Positions 1-7,421 of a stretch of 11,998 nucleotides of DNA are shown here, in pieces. The translations under genes were made by a program, and so were the position numbers. Origin of the DNA: JBKHXU01 sp046565865 (GTDB taxonomy: Bacteria; Pseudomonadota; Gammaproteobacteria; Acidiferrobacterales; Sulfurifustaceae); the NCBI GenBank assembly GCA_046565865.1, contig JBKHXU010000102.1, positions 1 through 11,998 of the forward strand. The letters run 5' to 3'. The notes beneath the pieces are model-generated. The model was not told where the DNA came from. It did no database searches and saw nothing but the letters and a program-made list of their open reading frames with translations. Numbering within the stretch: position 1 is the stretch's first letter; every line of letters begins with the position of its first letter.

Positions 1-77
1 CAGCGGCTTTCCGTATCTGGGGCATTTCCTAAATTACCGGCTACCAGAGCTGTCCCACGGGCCGCGAGCCATATTCG

Positions 78-989
78 TCAAACCCTGCGAGGCACGATAT
101 AGCTGGGCGCAATCTCGTCTAGCGGCGTCGGGCGGATGCCGAAGACGTCGGTTAGCGCGTTTGGTCCGTCGCATACGCTGTCGAGTTTGAGTGACTCGTA
201 GTTGTCGCGCGAGAACGGTTTGCCGGGGAGGAATTCGGCAAGCGTCGCCTGGAGCCGGGACAGCGTGTCGTTGAGGCCGATGATGCGCGGCTTACGATGC
301 AGCAGCCGCGCTAGGTATTCGACGATCTCTCGCAGGGTGTAGACGCGCGGGCCGCACAATGCGTAGATCTGGCCGTGAGTGCGGTATTCGCCGAGGGCTT
401 GCGCGAAGGCGCGCGTCACGTCTTCCACGTAGACCGGCTGGAACCGCGCGTTGGGACAGGCGAGCGGAAACAGGCCGGGGGCGAGCTCGAGCAGGCGCGC
501 GAAGCGGTTGAGGAAGCCGTCGCGCCGGCCGAAGATGACCGAGGGGCGGAACACGGTGAAGGCGAGATCGCTCACGCGCACGATCTCCTCGCCCGCGGCC
601 TTGGTGCGCAGATAGCGGCTCGAGACCTGCGGCGCGGCGTTGAGCGCGCTCATGTGCAGCAGCCGCGGGACGCCGAGCTCGTGGCACGCGGTCACGATTT
701 TTTCCGGCAACGCGATATGCGCCGCGGCGAAACTCGCGCCGCGGCTCTCGTTCAATAGCCCGACCAGGTTGATCGCGGCATCGCAGCCGCGCAGCACATC
801 GCGCACGAAGCCCGGGTCGTGCACGTCGCCGGGATACAAGGTGACGTTCGGCAACACCGTCAAATCCTTGTGCCGATAGAAATGCCGCGTGGGGATGCGA
901 ACGTGACAACCGGACTCGCACAGACGCGTGGCAAGCGCGCGACCGACGAACCCGGTGCCGCCGAACACGCAGATGCGACGTGGCGTCAA
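78..989 (-). CDS. NDUFA9-like atypical SDR, NAD(P)-binding epimerase/dehydratase-type protein
   Basis: A 303-residue Rossmann-fold protein of the atypical short-chain dehydrogenase family that includes the complex I NDUFA9 accessory subunit. The glycine motif GGTGFVG lies at residues 10-16 directly after the first beta strand. A YxxxK motif (Y126, K130) and FRPSVIFG at 148-155 match the family; the C-terminal third is the variable substrate region. No signal peptide or membrane segment is seen, so it should be cytoplasmic or membrane-peripheral. The start is TTG at 989: no in-frame ATG retains the nucleotide-binding motif, and a weak GGGGA lies about 8 bases upstream. It begins 37 bases after slt ends, on the same strand, so it is probably the second gene of that operon. 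Its substrate is unknown. In bacteria, membership of complex I is by homology only; a nucleotide-sugar or quinone-related role is equally possible. Family assignment is firm, function is not. Confidence 0.88.
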   Translation of the reverse strand: MTPRRICVFGGTGFVGRALATRLCESGCHVRIPTRHFYRHKDLTVLPNVTLYPGDVHDPGFVRDVLRGCDAAINLVGLLNESRGASFAAAHIALPEKIVTACHELGVPRLLHMSALNAAPQVSSRYLRTKAAGEEIVRVSDLAFTVFRPSVIFGRRDGFLNRFARLLELAPGLFPLACPNARFQPVYVEDVTRAFAQALGEYRTHGQIYALCGPRVYTLREIVEYLARLLHRKPRIIGLNDTLSRLQATLAEFLPGKPFSRDNYESLKLDSVCDGPNALTDVFGIRPTPLDEIAPSYIVPRRV

Positions 990-1026
990 ATGGCGCGTCC
1001 CCGGGCCGCGGAGTCCGTGCGCGCAA

Positions 1027-2961
1027 TCATTGCACCGGCGCCACCACCGGCATGCGTGCGCTCAGGCGCGTCGGCTGGACGCCCAAGCGATAGTCGTACA
1101 CGGCGGTATAGGCCAACACGTTCTTCACGTAACCGCGCGTCTCGCTGTAGGGAATGGTCTCGACCCAGACGTCGGCGTCGAGCGGTTTTTCCGGCATCCA
1201 GCTTGGGATGCGATTGGGCCCGGCGTTGTAAGCCGCCGTCGCCAATACCTGGTGACCGCGGTTGCGTTCCAAGACCTCTTTCAGATAGCTCGCGCCGAGC
1301 CGCAGGTTGGTCTCGATGTTGAGCAGCGCCTGCGTACTGCGCACCGGCAGCTTGAGCTTGCGCCCGACCAGGCGACCGGTGGCGGGCATGAGCTGCATCA
1401 GCCCGAGCGCGCCGGCGGTCGACCGCGCGTCGGCGACGAACGCGCTTTCCTGGCGCACCACGCCGTAGATCCAACCTGGATCGATGGTGTATTCGGTCGC
1501 CGCCGCCTGCACCAACTCGCGATACAGCAGCGGGAAGCGCAGCTCCAGATCGTGCATATGATCCGACAGCGCCACGGTGTAGATCGCGCGATCGTGCCAG
1601 CCCCAGTCGCGCGCCACCACCGCCGCGGTCTGCAACTCGCGGTTGTTCATCTCGCGAATGGTCCAGGCCCATTGCCGGCGCGCGTCGCTCACCTGACCGA
1701 GGGCGTACAGCTCACCGGCGGCGCGCACGCCGGGGCGCGCCTGCATGGCCGCAAGCTCGTCGGACGTCACTGCGATGCTTTGATGTTGCATCGAATACTC
1801 GGCGCCGATGCGGTCGGCGGCCAAGAACCCGTAGTAATCGCGCTCGCGTGCGAGCGCGCCGTAAATCTCCGCCGCCTGGCGCTTTTCGCCTTTCGCCTCC
1901 TCGATGCGCGCCGTCCAATAACGCCAGCGCGGCAGGCGCGCCTCTTGCTCCGGCAGCGCCGCGATGAAGCGTCCGGCGGTCTCCCATTCGCCGGCGCGCA
2001 GCGCCGCCTTGATGCGCCACAGCTGCAAGTTGCGATCGTCCGGCCGCACCGACACCGCCGCGAGCCATGGCAACGCCACTGGCAGGTGGTGTTGCGCCGC
2101 GAGGATGCCGAGGTAGCGCAGCACGTAATCCTCATCCTCGCCGAAGAATTGATACTCGCCCTTGAGCGTTTGCCAACGCGCCATCGCCGCCTCGGGGTCG
2201 CGGTACGCGAGCTGCACGACGCCGTGCGTGACGATCCTGCGCGCCACCGGCGTATCGACCTCGTAGTCGATGGCGTCGAGACCGCGCACCGGGTCGCGGT
2301 ACATCGCCTGCCATCGCCGCACCCACGGCCGTTCCGTCGGCGGCAGGTAGCTGGCAAGCTCGCTCGCGAAGCTGACGTTGCGCGCCTCCATCGCGAGACC
2401 GATGCGCTCCCACACCTTGTCGGCCGACATGTGCCCGGCCTTGCGCCAGGCGGCGAACACCGGATTGCACGCGTCCGGCAGGCGCTTGCCGGTGAGCCAC
2501 AGGCGCTCGATGCGCGCCATCAGTCCGGCCTGTCGCTCGCTCGCCCTGACACGACGCCCGAGGTACAGGCACAGCAGCTCCGGCTCGTCGGCGATGTCGC
2601 TGTACTCGGCCATGAACGTCCTCCAGTCGCCGCGCGCCGCGAGCCGGTGCAGCCACCTGGCGCGCAACGCCTCCGCCAACGGCGTGTGATCGTTCTGCTC
2701 CAGGAACTTGCGCAGCGTCGCCGGCCCGGCGGTTTCCACGCGGTCTTTCAGGAACTCGTATTGCAGATACGGCTGCAGCACGTAGCCGTCGAGCCTGCTG
2801 AATAGCGCTTGGTAGCGGCCAAGATCGCGCGCGCGCAAGGCCGCGAGCGCGGCCTGATAATCGCGCCGCTGAGTCTCGATGTCCGCCGGGAGAATGTCGG
2901 CGGCGCGCGCGGGCAATAAACCCAGCAACAACAGTAAACCGAGCAGTGTCTTAAGCATCAT
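1027..2961 (-). CDS. slt: Soluble lytic murein transglycosylase (Slt70 type)
   Basis: A periplasmic enzyme that cleaves the MurNAc-GlcNAc bond of peptidoglycan and forms 1,6-anhydromuropeptides. From ATG 2961 it is 644 residues, close to E. coli Slt70. Residues 1-20 form a signal peptide: a lysine, a run of leucines and a PARA cleavage site. A long helical, Arg/Ala/Trp-rich region (about 25-450) fits the U- and L-domain superhelix. The catalytic domain follows, with VRQESAF carrying the catalytic glutamate (E505), then GALGLMQLMPATG and AYNAGPNRIPSW, all typical of lytic transglycosylase family 1. An upstream in-frame TTG at 3018 would give 19 extra residues, including arginines, ahead of the signal peptide. 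It also lies almost on the predicted transcription start, so ATG 2961 is preferred; the adjacent ATG at 2958 is equally possible. It is the first gene of a likely two-gene unit with the NDUFA9-like gene. Confidence 0.95.
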   Translation of the reverse strand: MMLKTLLGLLLLLGLLPARAADILPADIETQRRDYQAALAALRARDLGRYQALFSRLDGYVLQPYLQYEFLKDRVETAGPATLRKFLEQNDHTPLAEALRARWLHRLAARGDWRTFMAEYSDIADEPELLCLYLGRRVRASERQAGLMARIERLWLTGKRLPDACNPVFAAWRKAGHMSADKVWERIGLAMEARNVSFASELASYLPPTERPWVRRWQAMYRDPVRGLDAIDYEVDTPVARRIVTHGVVQLAYRDPEAAMARWQTLKGEYQFFGEDEDYVLRYLGILAAQHHLPVALPWLAAVSVRPDDRNLQLWRIKAALRAGEWETAGRFIAALPEQEARLPRWRYWTARIEEAKGEKRQAAEIYGALARERDYYGFLAADRIGAEYSMQHQSIAVTSDELAAMQARPGVRAAGELYALGQVSDARRQWAWTIREMNNRELQTAAVVARDWGWHDRAIYTVALSDHMHDLELRFPLLYRELVQAAATEYTIDPGWIYGVVRQESAFVADARSTAGALGLMQLMPATGRLVGRKLKLPVRSTQALLNIETNLRLGASYLKEVLERNRGHQVLATAAYNAGPNRIPSWMPEKPLDADVWVETIPYSETRGYVKNVLAYTAVYDYRLGVQPTRLSARMPVVAPVQ

Positions 2962-3026
2962 GCGGTCCAGACCGATGTAGGGTGCCACGCCGTTCGCGCG
3001 AGCGGAATCACGGCGCAATTAAATAG

Positions 3027-3055
3027 ATAATAGCGAAACCGATGCCGACTTCTAA
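3027..3055 (-). promoter_or_regulatory. Candidate sigma-70 promoter for slt
   Basis: On the minus strand, TTAGAA (3055-3050) and TATTAT (3032-3027) are separated by exactly 17 bases. The -10 matches TATAAT at 5 of 6 positions, the -35 matches TTGACA at 3 of 6. This is the only AT-rich patch in the 106-base slt/aldehyde dehydrogenase divergent gap. Transcription would start near 3020, giving a leader of about 60 bases to ATG 2961. The same patch reads GATAAT on the plus strand and might serve the dehydrogenase gene, but no good -35 accompanies it. This is from inspection only. Confidence 0.45.
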
Positions 3056-3067
3056 GCCGAATCGACA

Positions 3068-4426
3068 ATGAAAACCATCAACCCGGCGAACGGCGAAGCG
3101 GAACGCGCGTTCCCCACATGGGATACCCGCGAACTTGACCGCGCTTTGGCCGATGTCGCGACCGCCGCGCCGACATGGCGCGCGACGACGATCGGCGAGC
3201 GTGCCGCAATCCTGCGCCGCGCCGCCGCCGAGCTGCGCGCGCGACGCGACGAGTACGCCGCGCTGATCACGCTTGAAATGGGCAAGCTGACGCGCGAGGC
3301 GCAGGCCGAGATCGAGAAGTGCGCCTGGGGCTGCGAGCACTACGCCGAGCATGGCGCCGCGTATCTGCGCGACGAGCCGGTCGTGACCGACGCCGCGCGC
3401 AGTTTCATCGCCTACGAGCCGCTCGGCACCGTGCTCGCGGTGATGCCGTGGAATTTTCCATTCTGGCAGGTGTTCCGCTTTGCCGCCCCGGCGCTGCTCG
3501 CCGGCAACACCGCGGTGCTCAAACATGCCTCGAACGTCCCGCAATGCGCCGCCGCCATCGAAACCGTATGGCGCCGCGCCGGCCTGCCGGAACACGCGTT
3601 TCGCTGGCTGCGCATCGGCGCCGATCGCGTTGAGCGCGTGATTGCCGACCCGCGGGTGCACGCGGTCACGCTCACCGGTAGCGACGCCGCCGGGCGCCAG
3701 GTTGCCGCGGCCGCGGGCGCGCATTTGAAAAAGACCGTGCTCGAGCTGGGCGGCTCGGACGCATTCGTGGTGCTGGCCGACGCCGATCTGGATCAGGCCG
3801 CGGCCCAGGGCGTTGCCGCCCGGTTCCAGAACGCCGGCCAGAGCTGCATTGCGGCCAAGCGCTTCATCGTCGTCGACGCGATCGCCGCAGACTTTCTCGC
3901 CAAATTCCGCGAACGGGTGGCGGCGCTCAAACCCGGCGACCCGCACGACCCCGACACCACGCTCGCGCCGCTGGCGCGCGCCGATCTGCGCGCGCAACTG
4001 CACGAACAGGTGCGCGACTCCATCGCCGCCGGCGCGCGCCCGCTGCTGGGATGCGAGCCGCTCCCCGGGCCGGGCTTTTACTACTCCGCCTCCATTCTGG
4101 ATCGGGTGACACCCGGCATGCGCGCGTACGACGAGGAGCTGTTCGGCCCGGTCGCAACCGTGATCCGCGCTCGCGACGAAGCCGACGCATTGCGAATCGC
4201 CAACACCTCGCGCTTTGGCTTGGGCGCCTCGGTCTGGACCCGCGATGTGGCGCAGGGCGAGCGCATGGCGCGCGCGTTCGCGGCTGGATCGTGCTTCGTC
4301 AACGGCATCGTGAAGAGCGACCCGCGGTTGCCGTTTGGCGGCGTGAAGGACTCAGGTTACGGACGCGAGCTGTCGGCCCACGGCATCCGCGAGTTCGTGA
4401 ACATCAAAACGGTTTGGATTAGATAG
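3068..4426 (+). CDS. NAD(P)-dependent succinate-semialdehyde dehydrogenase, Sad/GabD1 type
   Basis: A 452-residue aldehyde dehydrogenase, expected to oxidise succinate semialdehyde to succinate (4-aminobutyrate or related catabolism) in the cytoplasm. The coenzyme-binding region includes MPWNFPFWQ (N129 is the oxyanion asparagine) and K152 in LKHASNVPQCA. The catalytic base is E226 in LELGG and the nucleophile is C260 in FQNAGQSC; EELFGPV (356-362) and LPFGGVKDSGYGREL follow. Both the length and the LKHASNVP and LELGGSDAF motifs resemble the short E. coli Sad (YneI)/GabD1 branch rather than the longer 482-residue GabD. ATG 3068 starts at the expected family N-terminus (INPANGE), though no clear Shine-Dalgarno precedes it. 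No aminotransferase gene adjoins it, so the substrate is inferred from the family. Its last 8 bases overlap the end of convergent lgt. Confidence 0.9.
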   Translation: MKTINPANGEAERAFPTWDTRELDRALADVATAAPTWRATTIGERAAILRRAAAELRARRDEYAALITLEMGKLTREAQAEIEKCAWGCEHYAEHGAAYLRDEPVVTDAARSFIAYEPLGTVLAVMPWNFPFWQVFRFAAPALLAGNTAVLKHASNVPQCAAAIETVWRRAGLPEHAFRWLRIGADRVERVIADPRVHAVTLTGSDAAGRQVAAAAGAHLKKTVLELGGSDAFVVLADADLDQAAAQGVAARFQNAGQSCIAAKRFIVVDAIAADFLAKFRERVAALKPGDPHDPDTTLAPLARADLRAQLHEQVRDSIAAGARPLLGCEPLPGPGFYYSASILDRVTPGMRAYDEELFGPVATVIRARDEADALRIANTSRFGLGASVWTRDVAQGERMARAFAAGSCFVNGIVKSDPRLPFGGVKDSGYGRELSAHGIREFVNIKTVWIR

Positions 4427-5213
4427 GGGGCGCCGGCCGGCGGCGATAGGCCCAAACCAGCATCGCTACGCCGACCAGGATCATCGGCAGGCTCAAGATC
4501 TGCCCCATCGTCACCCAGTCGAGCGCGAGATAACCCAGGTGTGCGTCGGGTACGCGCACGAATTCCACCGCGAACCGGAATACGCCGTAGCCAATCAAGA
4601 ACAGACCGGACACCGCGCCAACCGGGCGCGGCACGCGCGAGTAAAACCAGAGCACCAGAAACAACACGACGCCCTCGAGCGCGAATTCGTAAAGTTGGGT
4701 CGGATGCCGTGGCGCAGCACCGGCGTTGCGGAATACCATGCCCCACGGTACATCGGTGACGCGACCCCACAATTCGTGATTGATGAAGTTACCGATGCGG
4801 CCGGCGCCGAGCCCGATCGGCGCCAGCGGCGCGATGAAATCGGTCACCGCCAGCCAGTGGCGCTTGGTCTTGCGCGCGTACAGCCACAAGGCGGCGATGA
4901 CGCCGATGAGACCGCCGTGGAACGACATGCCGCCGGTCCAGATGAAAACGATCTCGAGCGGGTGCTTGAGGTAGTAGCCGAAGTTGTAGAACAACACGTA
5001 GCCCAAGCGTCCGCCCAACACGACGCCGATGGCGATGTAGAAAAGCAGATCCCCCACCTCGTTGTGCTGCCAGCCGGAATTCGGCTGCTTGGCGCGATAA
5101 ACCCCCGCGGCCCAACCGCCGAGAAAGCCGACGAGGTACATGAGGCCGTACCAATGAATCTTGAGCGGTCCGAGTTGGAGCGCGACCGGATCGATGTCAG
5201 GGGCAATCAGCAT
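4419..5213 (-). CDS. lgt: Prolipoprotein diacylglyceryl transferase
   Basis: An integral inner-membrane enzyme that moves diacylglycerol from phosphatidylglycerol to the lipobox cysteine of prolipoproteins, the first step of lipoprotein maturation. It has 264 residues and about seven hydrophobic segments. Diagnostic motifs are HWYGLMYLVGF (20-30), GGMSFHGGLIG (H99, equivalent to E. coli H103), the Lgt signature GAGRIGNFINHELWG (R139 and N142, equivalent to E. coli R143 and N146), VEFVRVPDAH (R220) and MGQILSLPM near the end. It is slightly shorter than the 291-residue E. coli protein because of a shorter C-terminal periplasmic region. ATG 5213 gives the expected N-terminus; no strong Shine-Dalgarno is visible. 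It is divergent from the YyaL-like gene (68-base gap). The thyA gene that often follows lgt is absent here; instead lgt converges on the aldehyde dehydrogenase gene. Confidence 0.97.
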   Translation of the reverse strand: MLIAPDIDPVALQLGPLKIHWYGLMYLVGFLGGWAAGVYRAKQPNSGWQHNEVGDLLFYIAIGVVLGGRLGYVLFYNFGYYLKHPLEIVFIWTGGMSFHGGLIGVIAALWLYARKTKRHWLAVTDFIAPLAPIGLGAGRIGNFINHELWGRVTDVPWGMVFRNAGAAPRHPTQLYEFALEGVVLFLVLWFYSRVPRPVGAVSGLFLIGYGVFRFAVEFVRVPDAHLGYLALDWVTMGQILSLPMILVGVAMLVWAYRRRPAPPI

Positions 5214-5266
5214 GCCGCGGCATTATGACCGAGCGGCGGCGCGTGGGCCAGCCAGCGCACACGCGT

Positions 5267-5281
5267 TATAGTGAGCGCACC
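5267..5281 (+). promoter_or_regulatory. Candidate -10 element just upstream of the YyaL-like gene
   Basis: TATAGT at 5267-5272 (5 of 6 to TATAAT) ends only 9 bases before ATG 5282, so transcription would begin at or within a few bases of the start codon. No convincing -35 lies 16-18 bases upstream. GTGAG at 5271-5275 could act as a weak Shine-Dalgarno if transcription instead starts further upstream. The opposite strand reads TATAAC here, so the element might also serve lgt. Weak evidence. Confidence 0.25.
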
Positions 5282-7354
5282 ATGAGCAAACCCGCACACA
5301 CCAACCGCCTTATCCACGAGACGAGCCCCTACCTGCTGCAACACGCGCACAACCCGGTCGATTGGTACCCGTGGGGCGCGGAGGCGCTCGACAAAGCGCG
5401 GCGCGAGGACAAACCGATTTTGCTTTCGGTCGGCTACTCGGCCTGTCACTGGTGCCACGTGATGGAACACGAGTCGTTCGAGGACGAAGAGGTCGCGCGC
5501 GTGATGAATGAATTGTTCGTGTGCATCAAGGTCGACCGCGAGGAACGGCCCGATCTCGACAAGATTTATCAGACGGCGCACCACGTGCTGGCGCAGCGCC
5601 CCGGCGGCTGGCCGCTCAATATGTTTTTGACGCCGGACGATCACATGCCGTTCTACGGCGGCACGTATTTTCCCAAGACCCCGAAGCACGGCATGCCGGC
5701 GTTCACCGATATCCTGCGCCAGATCGCGCACGTGTATCGCGAGCGGCGCGACGCCATCCGCGACCAGAACCAGTCGCTGCGCGACATCTTCGCGCGGCTG
5801 CAAACGACACCGGCCGCGGGCGGCGTCGACGGCGCGCTGCTCGCGCGCGCGACCGCCGACCTTAAGCGGCAGTTCGACGCGCGCCACGGTGGCTTCGGTC
5901 AAGCGCCGAAGTTTCCGCACCCGACCTCGCTCGATTTTTTGATGCGCGAATGGGCCCGCGGTCGCGCCGCCGGTAGCGCCGACGACGAGCTGTTGCACAT
6001 CGCGCGCTTCACCCTCGACGCCATGGCCGCGGGCGGCGTCTACGATCAGCTCGGTGGCGGGTTTTACCGGTATGCGGTCGACGAGCGCTGGGCCATCCCG
6101 CACTTCGAGAAAATGCTGTACGACAACGCGCAGCTGCTGCCGCTTTACGCTGACATGGCGCAGATCACCGGCGCGACGCGCTACGCCGAGATCGCGCGCG
6201 ACACTGCCGCCTGGGTGATGCGCGAGATGCAGTCGCCTGCGGGCGGCTACTATTCGACGCTCGACGCCGACTCCGAGGGCCACGAAGGCAAGTTCTATGT
6301 CTGGTCGACCGACGAGCTGCGCGCCCTCGTCAGCGGCGACGAGTGGGACGTGCTGGAGCGCCGCTACGGCCTGAGCGGCCGGCCCAACTTCGAGGGCGCG
6401 TGGCATCTGAACGCATGCGCCGCGCCCGCGGCGATCGCCGATCACCTGCAACTGCCCGAGGCCGAGGTGACGCAGCGGCTGACGCGCGCGCACGCAAAGC
6501 TCCTCGCGGCGCGTGCGCGGCGCGTGCCGCCGGGGCGCGACGAAAAGATTCTTGCGAGCTGGAACGGACTCATGCTCGGCGGCATGGCGCATGCCGGTCG
6601 GCTGCTGCATCTGCCGGAGCTGGTGACATCGGCTGAGCGCGCGTTTGACTTCGTGCGCGCGCAGCTGTGGCGCGACGGCCGGCTGCTCGCCACCGTCAAG
6701 GACGGCAAGGCGCCGCTCAACGGCTACCTCGACGACTACGCGTTCTTGATCGCGGGCGGGTTGGAGCTGTTGCAGGCGCGTTTTCGCGCCGAGGATCTGA
6801 TTTTCATCGCCGCGCTGGCGGACGTGTTGTTGGACAAATTCGAGGACCGCGACAATGGCGGCTTCTATTTCACCGCCGACGACCACGAACGCCTCGTGTA
6901 TCGTCCCAAGCCGACGATGGACGAGGCGACGCCGGCCGGCAACGGCATCGCGGCCCAGGCGCTACTGCGGCTGGGACACGTGCTCGGCGAAACACGCTAC
7001 CTCGACGCGGCCGAGCGCACGTTGCGGGCGCTGCAAGGCGCCATCGCCCAGCATCCCGCGGCGCATCCGAGCACGCTTATCGCACTCGCCGAGCATCTTT
7101 ATCCGCCGCAAACCGTCGTGCTGCGCGGCCGCGCGCCGGCACTCGCCGAGTGGCAGGCAGAGTGCAGCGCAGACTATGCGCCGGCGCGGCTGGCGCTCGC
7201 CATCGACGCGTCGACGCCGACACTGCCGGGCCTCCTTGCGCAACGCGTCACGCACGGCGACGTCACGGCCTACGTTTGCAGCGGTCACAGCTGCCGGGCG
7301 CCCGCGACCACGCTGACCGAGCTTCGAGCGTCGCTCGCGCCGAACGCAAAATAG
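5282..7354 (+). CDS. YyaL/SPATA20-family protein with N-terminal thioredoxin-like (DUF255/DsbH) domain
   Basis: A 690-residue protein in two parts. Residues 1-165 are the DUF255 thioredoxin-like domain: TSPYLLQHAHNPVDWYPW, the redox pair C55-H-W-C58 in SACHWCHVMEHESF, VDREERPDLD and GGWPLNMFLTP with the cis-proline. Residues 190-690 resemble the alpha/alpha six-hairpin fold of N-acylglucosamine 2-epimerase-like enzymes: GGFGQAPKFPHP (203-214), GGVYDQLGGGFYRY with HFEKMLYDNAQLL (251-286) and DADSEGHEGKFYVW (328-341). A second cysteine pair (C666, C671) near the C-terminus is usual in the family. There is no signal peptide, so it is cytoplasmic. ATG 5282 is chosen because the family begins a few residues before the NRLIHETSPYLLQHA motif; an ATG at 5225 would add 19 unrelated residues. 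The biochemical function is unproven; thiol redox or sugar-related roles have been suggested from the folds. It is followed 67 bases later by the SulP gene on the same strand. Confidence 0.93.
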   Translation: MSKPAHTNRLIHETSPYLLQHAHNPVDWYPWGAEALDKARREDKPILLSVGYSACHWCHVMEHESFEDEEVARVMNELFVCIKVDREERPDLDKIYQTAHHVLAQRPGGWPLNMFLTPDDHMPFYGGTYFPKTPKHGMPAFTDILRQIAHVYRERRDAIRDQNQSLRDIFARLQTTPAAGGVDGALLARATADLKRQFDARHGGFGQAPKFPHPTSLDFLMREWARGRAAGSADDELLHIARFTLDAMAAGGVYDQLGGGFYRYAVDERWAIPHFEKMLYDNAQLLPLYADMAQITGATRYAEIARDTAAWVMREMQSPAGGYYSTLDADSEGHEGKFYVWSTDELRALVSGDEWDVLERRYGLSGRPNFEGAWHLNACAAPAAIADHLQLPEAEVTQRLTRAHAKLLAARARRVPPGRDEKILASWNGLMLGGMAHAGRLLHLPELVTSAERAFDFVRAQLWRDGRLLATVKDGKAPLNGYLDDYAFLIAGGLELLQARFRAEDLIFIAALADVLLDKFEDRDNGGFYFTADDHERLVYRPKPTMDEATPAGNGIAAQALLRLGHVLGETRYLDAAERTLRALQGAIAQHPAAHPSTLIALAEHLYPPQTVVLRGRAPALAEWQAECSADYAPARLALAIDASTPTLPGLLAQRVTHGDVTAYVCSGHSCRAPATTLTELRASLAPNAK

Positions 7355-7383
7355 GATTGCTGCCGGCATAAAACCAAGGCAAG

Positions 7384-7412
7384 TGGGCGCCGTGCAGGTA
7401 ACGCGATAGAAT
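7384..7412 (+). promoter_or_regulatory. Candidate promoter for the SulP gene
   Basis: TAGAAT at 7407-7412 matches TATAAT at 5 of 6 positions. A 17-base spacer separates it from TGGGCG (7384-7389), which matches TTGACA at only 3 of 6. Transcription would start near 7419, just before the TTG start codon at 7422, leaving no leader. The gene could instead be read through from the YyaL-like gene, since I see no terminator hairpin with a T run between them. Low confidence. Confidence 0.22.
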
Positions 7413-7421
7413 TTCCACGCC

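Noticed and set aside
1..77. A possible minus-strand gene start at ATG 25, or a tRNA near the left edge
   Set aside because: ATG 25 has AGGAA placed too close and only eight codons are visible, with no recognisable start of cca or another gene. No cloverleaf arms can be drawn for a tRNA.
928..2805. A 625-codon open frame on the plus strand, antisense to slt
   Set aside because: It mirrors slt codons in GC-rich DNA. The product is rich in Arg, His and Ala with no recognisable motif and no ribosome binding site, while the opposite strand encodes a complete Slt70 with signal peptide and catalytic motifs.
2962..3018. An upstream TTG start for slt
   Set aside because: It would bury the signal peptide behind an arginine-containing extension and lie at the predicted transcription start.
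3008..4003. A 331-codon minus-strand frame opposite the aldehyde dehydrogenase gene
   Set aside because: A compositional shadow of a gene with intact catalytic residues; no motif or ribosome binding site of its own.
5225..5281. An earlier ATG start for the YyaL-like gene
   Set aside because: It would add 19 residues not seen in the family and would cover the TATAGT element; ATG 5282 gives the usual N-terminus.
5207..6886. A 559-codon open frame on the minus strand, antisense to the YyaL-like gene
   Set aside because: Same cause: the plus strand carries all the family motifs. The antisense product is low in recognisable domains and would overlap the lgt start.
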